Source of the DNA: an uncultured Oscillospiraceae bacterium
Lineage (GTDB): Bacteria > Bacillota > Clostridia > Oscillospirales > Oscillospiraceae
DNA length: 8,442 nucleotides
Assembly: GCA_910584395.1 (NCBI GenBank)
Contig: CAJUAS010000055.1
Span: 1-8,442 of the forward strand
Direction of reading: 5' to 3'
The position numbers were made by a program, and so were the translations under genes. Shown piece after piece: positions 5,041-8,442 of this stretch (position 1 is its first letter; each line of letters starts with the position of its first letter). The notes beneath the pieces were generated by a model, which saw only the letters and a list, made by a program, of their open reading frames with translations, had not been told where the DNA came from and made no database searches.

Positions 5041-5943
5041 ATGGCAACGCAGGAAGAAATGGTATTGGAGATGGCGAAAGCGGCGGCGGGAAGTGCCGGA
5101 AAAGAAAGCGTGAATAAGTTGGCAGTTGCTATCGGAGGGTTCTTTCCGTTCTTTGGGTTGAAACATGAGGCAGTTTCTACTTATGTGGAGGATATCCAAA
5201 AAAGCGATTTACCCCCAGAGACCAAGATGATGGCAATCGCAAATGCAAAGAAAACATATAAGCAATTGAAGAATCAAATGGCTATTGCTGAAATAGCACA
5301 AAACGCCGCACAACCAGGAACAGATTTTTCCTTGCAATCTGGTGTTGATGACGAATGGCTTGAACGCTTTATGGATTCAGGAAAATTTGTTTCAGATGAA
5401 GAAGTACAGTTGCTATGGGGAAATATATTGGCGCAAGAATTTGAAGAACCTAATAGTACTCCACCAAGCGTTATACGCATTTTGACTGAAATTACGCCAC
5501 CGTATGCAAAAGCATTCCAAACTGTATGTAGTTTGATGTGCGACATATTAATGGAAAATGCGGAAGGTGAAATAGTATGCCAGGGAGTGCAACCAATATT
5601 GCCTACAGAATATGAGTACCTGAATAAGCATGGAATTGACTTTCTAAGATTAACAGAATTGGACAAGTTGGGACTAATTTCATTCAGTACAAGTGGTCCT
5701 TATATTTTGAAAATCGATAAAGAGGAGTACCCCAAATTATATCTTCGATACGAGGGAAAGCAGATATGCATTACACAGTACAGAGACAAGCGGTTTCGGA
5801 CTGGCTCGGTGCAACTAACTGAGGCGGGTTTAGCAATCGCCAGATTTGTGGAGCACAAAAGTATTCCAGAACATTTTGAAGCAGTGTGTAACTATCTTGC
5901 GGAAAACAATGTTGAATGGACTGAGGTTACTACACAAATATAG
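5041..5943 (+). CDS. DUF2806/Abi-alpha-like protein, candidate defence cargo
   Basis: The protein has 300 residues. Residues 1-60 contain a hydrophobic, Phe/Gly-rich patch (VAIGGFFPFFGLKHEAV). Residues 57-90 form a charged helix (LPPETKMMAIANAKKTYKQL, then KNQMAIAEIAQNA). Residues 101-160 carry DDEWLERFMDSGKFVSDEEV, then LLWGNILAQEFEEP and PPSVIRILTEITPPYAKAF. This '(D)W..RF......VSDEE.Q.LWg.iLA.E...P...s...l.iL..lsp..A..F' pattern is what I know from DUF2806, TIGR03899 and Abi-alpha families. The C-terminus has VQLTEAGLAIARFVE, also usual there. Abi-alpha is linked by annotation to abortive infection; a defence role here is inferred from that likeness and the island position. ATG 5041 is chosen with AAAAGGTGG at 5021-5029 upstream; a GTG at 5026 is possible. 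Use of ATA, AGA and TTA codons and lower GC than all neighbours point to transfer. Confidence 0.72.
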   Translation: MATQEEMVLEMAKAAAGSAGKESVNKLAVAIGGFFPFFGLKHEAVSTYVEDIQKSDLPPETKMMAIANAKKTYKQLKNQMAIAEIAQNAAQPGTDFSLQSGVDDEWLERFMDSGKFVSDEEVQLLWGNILAQEFEEPNSTPPSVIRILTEITPPYAKAFQTVCSLMCDILMENAEGEIVCQGVQPILPTEYEYLNKHGIDFLRLTELDKLGLISFSTSGPYILKIDKEEYPKLYLRYEGKQICITQYRDKRFRTGSVQLTEAGLAIARFVEHKSIPEHFEAVCNYLAENNVEWTEVTTQI

Positions 5944-5949
5944 AGACTG

Positions 5950-5959
5950 AGGGCGCACC
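5950..5959 (+). repeat. Direct repeat copy B (AGGGCGCACC), right of cargo gene
   Basis: This is the second copy of the ten-base repeat seen at 4953-4962, seven bases after the cargo stop codon. It also forms the left arm of the hairpin at 5951-5972. Confidence 0.5.
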
Positions 5960-5972
5960 GGCTGGTACGCCC
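5951..5972. terminator. Hairpin between the convergent cargo gene and integrase remnant
   Basis: GGGCGCACC and GGTACGCCC pair over nine positions with one C-A mismatch around GGCT. It lies 7 nt after the cargo stop codon and 17 nt past the integrase stop codon, so it could end transcripts from both sides. There is no T-run on either strand, so termination is uncertain. Confidence 0.35.
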
Positions 5973-5988
5973 ACAGTTTATAGTGTTG

Positions 5989-6162
5989 TTACACAGCTTG
6001 TGCGATAAAGCTCCCCACCTTATCTGCCGCAGCTTGCTGCATGGCGGGGGTGGTGTGAGTGTAGGTGTCCAGAGTAAAGCCCGCTGAGTAGTGCCCCAGG
6101 ATGCTGGATACTGTTTTGGCGTCCACGCCGTTTTGGATGGCCAGGGTGGCATAGGTGTGCCC
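5989..6162 (-). pseudogene. Tyrosine integrase, C-terminal remnant (56 codons)
   Basis: Reading the minus strand from 6159 gives HTYATLAIQNGVDAKTVSSI, then LGHYSAGFTLDTYTHTTPAM and a tail ending FIAQAV before TAA at 5991-5989. This is the end of a phage/ICE-type tyrosine recombinase, with the LGH histidine and the nucleophilic tyrosine of DTYTH. In intact relatives HTYATL follows directly after the HDLR box; here the preceding codons are GGG and a TAA stop (6165-6163), so the frame is broken exactly where the HxxR box should be. There is no start codon or ribosome site, so it cannot be expressed alone as a working enzyme. It is plausibly the missing end of the integrase at 7072-7746, which would leave roughly 110 residues absent. 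Confidence 0.85.
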
Positions 6163-6174
6163 TTACGGTATAAT
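6146..6174 (+). promoter_or_regulatory. Candidate promoter of the parB-like gene
   Basis: A perfect TATAAT at 6169-6174 lies 17 bases after GTGGCA (6146-6151, four of six matches to TTGACA). The -35 would fall in the integrase remnant while the -10 lies in the parB segment, so the original -35 may have been lost at the junction. Confidence 0.45.
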
Positions 6175-6184
6175 AACGACAAAC
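6174..6184 (+). repeat. Direct repeat 1, TAACGACAAAC
   Basis: An 11-base sequence repeated exactly at 6296-6306, 122 bases downstream, in the leader of the parB-like gene. Copy 1 begins on the last T of the TATAAT box, near the expected transcription start, a position suited to an operator for autoregulation. Confidence 0.6.
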
Positions 6185-6295
6185 CGGAAAACCCCAGTAA
6201 TGACGGGCGTTTCGAGGGTTTGAGCCATCTTTTTCATTCCTTTTCCAACTATGAAAAAGCAGGTCAAAAGTTGTAAAACCGTGAGGATGTTTCAT

Positions 6296-6306
6296 TAACG
6301 ACAAAC
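6296..6306 (+). repeat. Direct repeat 2, TAACGACAAAC
   Basis: Exact second copy of the 11-base repeat at 6174-6184, directly before the strong hairpin at 6307-6347. GGAAAAC follows both copies, at once in copy 1 and after the first hairpin arm in copy 2. Confidence 0.6.
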
Positions 6307-6347
6307 GCGGCGGCGTTCGGAAAACATCCTGACCCGAACGCCGCTGC
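6307..6347 (+). promoter_or_regulatory. GC-rich leader hairpin ahead of parB
   Basis: GCGGCGTTCGG (6310-6320) and CCGAACGCCGC (6334-6344) are perfectly complementary; the stem extends to 14 bp with one G-U pair, around a 13-base loop. No T-run follows, and AAGGAGG (6355-6361) starts eight bases later, so it is more likely a leader control element or a DNA-strand hairpin than a terminator. Confidence 0.6.
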
Positions 6348-6370
6348 CGCCTATAAGGAGGTTAATGAAC

Positions 6371-7111
6371 ATGGCAACTACCAGGAAAAAGGCATCTGCC
6401 GAGAAGATCACCCTCGTTCCCCTGACCGACCTCTATGAGAGGGCCGACCATCCCATCAAGATGCGTGACGATGATTCCATGCAGGAGACCATCGAGAGCG
6501 TCAAGCGCAGCGGCATCCTCACCCCCGGCACCGTCCGGCCCCGCGCGGAGGGCGGCTATGAGATCATCGCCGGACGGCGCAGAAAGCTCGCCTGTGAAGC
6601 GGCTGGGCTGGATGCTATGCCGGTCATCATCAAGAACCTGGACGATGAGCAGGCCATTATTGAAATGGTGGACTCCGGCATCCAGCGGGAAGAAGTCCTG
6701 CCCAGCGAGAAAGCCGCTGCCTATAAGATGAAGCTGGAGGCCATCAAGCGGCAGGGTGCGCGGACAGACCTCACCTCCCGACAGGATGGCGGAAAGTCTG
6801 AGGAGGGCAAGAAGAAGGAAGCCGCCGATGTAATCGGGGCGGCGGGCGGTGACAGCGGGCGGACGGTCCAGCGGTACATTCGCCTGACTGAGCTGATCCC
6901 AGAATTGCTGAAAACGGTGGATAATGGCGCTATGGGCATCACGCCTGCCGAGCAAATCTCCTACCTGAAGCCGGAGGAACAGGCCATGCTGGTTATGACC
7001 ATGGACTATGAGCAGGCGTCCCCCTCCGTTTCCCAGGCCAAACGGATGCGGGAAATGAGCGAGGCCGGTACCAACTCACCCCGGCGCAGGCCGGTGGTCA
7101 GCTCCAGATAG
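6371..7111 (+). CDS. ParB/Spo0J-like partition protein, C-terminus replaced at a junction
   Basis: The reading frame has 246 residues. Start ATG 6371 (MATTRKKASAEK) has AAGGAGG nine bases upstream; ATG 6365 is too near. The ParB N-terminal domain spans about 14-110: ITLVPLTDLYERADHPIKMR, ETIESVKRSGILTPGTVRPR, YEIIAGRRRKLACEAAGL (box II, GRRR in place of the classical GERR), then EMVDSGIQREEVLPSEKAAA. A helix-turn-helix centre follows at about 150-200 (AADVIGAAGGDSGRTVQRYI), then SVSQAKRMREMSEAG. From about residue 234 the reading (TNSPRRRPVVSSR) is simply antisense of the integrase codons for ELTTGLRRGEL, so the natural tail, often some 50 residues more in element-borne relatives, is missing. 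Most likely role: accessory partition or regulatory protein of an integrative element. Whether the truncated product works is unknown. Confidence 0.82.
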   Translation: MATTRKKASAEKITLVPLTDLYERADHPIKMRDDDSMQETIESVKRSGILTPGTVRPRAEGGYEIIAGRRRKLACEAAGLDAMPVIIKNLDDEQAIIEMVDSGIQREEVLPSEKAAAYKMKLEAIKRQGARTDLTSRQDGGKSEEGKKKEAADVIGAAGGDSGRTVQRYIRLTELIPELLKTVDNGAMGITPAEQISYLKPEEQAMLVMTMDYEQASPSVSQAKRMREMSEAGTNSPRRRPVVSSR

Positions 7112-7746
7112 AACATGGCCAAGACACCGTGTTCTTCGGCGGCGGTCAGGTAGTCTTTGATCTTCTCTGGCGGGAGGATGTGCATCTCCCGCTTTTCCTT
7201 GGGCGGCAGGCGGCAGGCCGCCGCTGGGTTGTAGGGGATGAGCCGTTCCCGCACCGCCTGGTCAAGACACTGATGGAGCATGGCGTGGATGCCCCGGACG
7301 GTACGGACGCTGAGCGTTCGATCCTTCATGCCCTCGTACTTCTCCACCCGACCTGACTTCCGGGCCTGGTTGTAGAATTTCTGGAGGTCCAGGGTGGTGA
7401 GCTTGTCCAGTTTGATGGAGCCGATGCAGGGGACTACATGGTACTGGATCAAGCTGCGGTAATATTCGGCGGTGGTGTCTTTGACGGCGGGCTTACAGTA
7501 GACCTCATGCCAGAGCCAGCACCAGTCGGCCACGGTATATTGCCCGGCCTTGGTCACATCGATTTTCTTGTTCTCCTCCATGGCGGCCTTGAGCTTTTCC
7601 TTGACCTCGGTCTGGGTCTTGCCAAGGACATTTTTGTAGATGGGCTTGCCGGTCTCTGGATCACGACCTGCTGTGTAGCGTCCTTCCCAGCGCCCGTCCT
7701 TCCGCTTACGGATACTGCCCTCACCGTTGGCGCGTTTTTTAGCCAT
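7006..7746 (-). pseudogene. Tyrosine integrase, N-terminal 225 residues, truncated
   Basis: ATG 7746 (MAKKRANGEGSIRKRKDGRW) has AGGAGG at 7760-7755, eight bases upstream, and overlaps the relaxase stop in ATGGCTAA. Domains: AP2-like arm-site binding domain, about 8-55 (GSIRKRKDGRWEGRYTAGRD); SAM-like core-binding domain, about 68-175 (VADWCWLWHEVYCKP, TVRGIHAMLHQCLDQAVRER, YNPAAACRLPP); start of the catalytic domain from about 190, reaching the first catalytic arginine in LELTTGLRRGEL (214-225, R221). After L225 the frame reads 21 foreign residues (VPASLISRIRLAWETEGDAC and S), which are antisense parB, and stops at 7006. The HxxR box, LGH and tyrosine are absent here; the last two appear in the remnant at 5989-6162. 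It is catalytically dead, though the DNA-binding half could still occupy att sites. Confidence 0.85.
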
Positions 7747-8442
7747 TCGGTTCACCTCCTTCTGTGAAACACTCTAGGACAGAGCGGAACTCCTTTTGTT
7801 CAGAGAGCTTTGGACGTTCTCTCTGCCGCTGGGCGTAGTAGTCCATGATCTCACATTGGAGTTCCCACCAGGTCTGGTAGCATTTGTTCACCACAGGCAG
7901 CAGCTCCAGTTGATCTACGATCCTCCTGACGGTCTCCTTGGCTTTGGGTGGGAGGTAGCCATATTTCTTCTTGCCCTTTGCCGCTTCCAGTTGTACAACC
8001 AGCGTCTGCATCAGCGGTTCGATATTCGGTGCGTCACAGATGCCCCCTTTCATCTGCCGGGTCAGTTCACGCATCATCCGGCGGCTCTCTTGCACCAACT
8101 CATCTCGGGATTTGGACTTCTGCTCGTAGGCGTGGAGCATCTCCTGTTTGAAAACATCGTTGGTGAGGACGGACTTGATTTTGCGGATGCCGTCTTGGTT
8201 CAGGTAGGCTTGTCCCGGCTTTACCGACCATGCCATCATGTGGACGTGGGGGTGGTCGCCCTCATCGTGGAAGGCGGCGTACCAGCGGAAGTCATGGGGT
8301 GGGATGTGCATGGCCGCGGCGATGTCGTTCCTGTGCGCACGCAGGAGATTCCTCCATTGAGGCGCATGGTCATACCCCAACCGCTCCGCGTCCTCCCGCT
8401 TGAGGGAGATGATGTGGGTCCAGATGTTGCCGGGGTACTCGT
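7739..8442 (-). CDS. MobP3-family relaxase, C-terminal part (partial)
   Basis: The gene enters from the right edge; 233 full codons are visible, beginning EYPGNIWTHIISLKREDAER, then LGYDHAPQWRNLLRAHRND. The relaxase histidine motif is clear: FRWYAAFHDEGDHPHVHMMA, with the HPHVH metal-binding histidines. Downstream, YLNQDGIRKIKSVLTNDVFK, SRDELVQESRRMMRELTRQM, KKKYGYLPPKAKETVRRIVD and SEQKEFRSVLECF match the layout of MobP3 relaxases of clostridial elements. The family nicks oriT and pilots the strand during conjugative transfer. The N-terminal region, expected to hold the catalytic tyrosine, is outside the window. The stop codon overlaps the integrase ATG by eight bases (ATGGCTAA), and the integrase ribosome site lies in its last codons, so relaxase and integrase were made from one message. 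The visible frame is intact. Confidence 0.83.
   Translation of the reverse strand, partial: EYPGNIWTHIISLKREDAERLGYDHAPQWRNLLRAHRNDIAAAMHIPPHDFRWYAAFHDEGDHPHVHMMAWSVKPGQAYLNQDGIRKIKSVLTNDVFKQEMLHAYEQKSKSRDELVQESRRMMRELTRQMKGGICDAPNIEPLMQTLVVQLEAAKGKKKYGYLPPKAKETVRRIVDQLELLPVVNKCYQTWWELQCEIMDYYAQRQRERPKLSEQKEFRSVLECFTEGGEPNG

Larger units (their letters stand above)
6163..7072. other. parB-bearing segment inside the broken integrase gene
   Basis: About 910 bp separate the C-terminal integrase remnant from the N-terminal integrase part, and carry a leader region and most of a ParB-like gene on the opposite strand. Left junction: near 6160-6163, where HTYATL loses its upstream HDLR. Right junction: near 7067-7074 (a GGTACC is present), where ParB codons stop making sense and integrase codons begin on the other strand. 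No inverted repeats, transposase or reverse transcriptase are visible, so this is not a recognisable IS or intron. Confidence 0.6.
4843..8442. mobile_element. tRNA-Pro-associated integrative element, tRNA-proximal end
   Basis: Starting just after the tRNA, the window holds a cargo gene of different base composition, parts of a tyrosine integrase pointing toward the tRNA, a ParB-like gene and a MobP3-type relaxase. This is the usual order at one end of an integrative mobilizable or conjugative element. The far end and its repeat of the tRNA 3' sequence lie beyond the window. The left limit is inferred from the tRNA and the change in composition, not from a seen repeat pair. Confidence 0.7.

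Noticed and set aside
6020..6304. Minus-strand open frames of about 95 codons over the integrase remnant and parB leader
   Set aside because: They read the remnant out of its proper frame; the frame with integrase motifs (HTYATL, LGH, DTYTH) is a different one.
6362..6955. Minus-strand open frame opposite the parB-like gene
   Set aside because: The + frame has clear ParB motifs and a strong ribosome site; the antisense frame has neither.
6163..7072. Insertion sequence or group II intron disrupting the integrase
   Set aside because: No transposase, reverse transcriptase, terminal inverted repeats or target duplication can be seen, and integrase codons are missing rather than merely separated.
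1..8442. CRISPR array
   Set aside because: No set of regularly spaced repeats was found; the only direct repeats are single pairs near the cargo gene and in the parB leader.

Overview
The window looks like chromosome from a GC-rich, gut-type clostridium (Oscillospiraceae, Flavonifractor/Intestinimonas-like) followed by the start of a genomic island. The taxon is inferred from GC-rich coding with strong AGGAGG ribosome sites, a TagO-type envelope gene beside trpS, small clostridial proteins of unknown function, and a MobP3-type relaxase with a tyrosine integrase. No marker gene fixes the species.

Chromosomal part (1 to about 4842). On the + strand lie the 3' end of trpS, then tagO/wecA, wecB/mnaA (overlapping by 14 nt) and a membrane-anchored extracytoplasmic protein. 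TagO attaches GlcNAc-1-phosphate to undecaprenyl phosphate, and WecB supplies UDP-ManNAc, so the pair feeds a teichoic-acid-like or other cell-wall glycopolymer. A three-gene minus-strand operon of small uncharacterised proteins (4154 to 3168) faces this operon, and the two overlap tail to tail by 20 nt. Divergent from the small operon is a YfcE/YsnB-type phosphodiesterase (4210-4671). Then comes tRNA-Pro(GGG) with its own promoter and a perfect 16-bp hairpin terminator.

Island part (about 4843 to 8442). The tRNA is the likely integration site, and base composition changes just after it. First is an AT-richer cargo gene (5041-5943) with a near-consensus extended -10 promoter; its protein resembles the DUF2806/Abi-alpha type and is a candidate phage-defence gene. 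Next is the last 56 codons of a tyrosine integrase on the minus strand. About 910 bp carrying a ParB-like gene follow, and then the first 225 codons of an integrase, also on the minus strand. The middle of the integrase (roughly 110 residues, including the HxxR box) is missing, and the ParB gene is itself cut at the right-hand junction and runs into antisense integrase sequence. Upstream of the integrase, overlapping it by 8 nt, is the 3' part of a MobP3-family relaxase that runs off the window.

Together these suggest an integrative mobilizable or conjugative element at tRNA-Pro whose integrase module has been broken by a rearrangement, leaving cargo next to the attachment site. Points most worth checking are the integrase/ParB mosaic, the candidate defence gene with repeated sequence on both sides, and the small minus-strand operon of unknown function.
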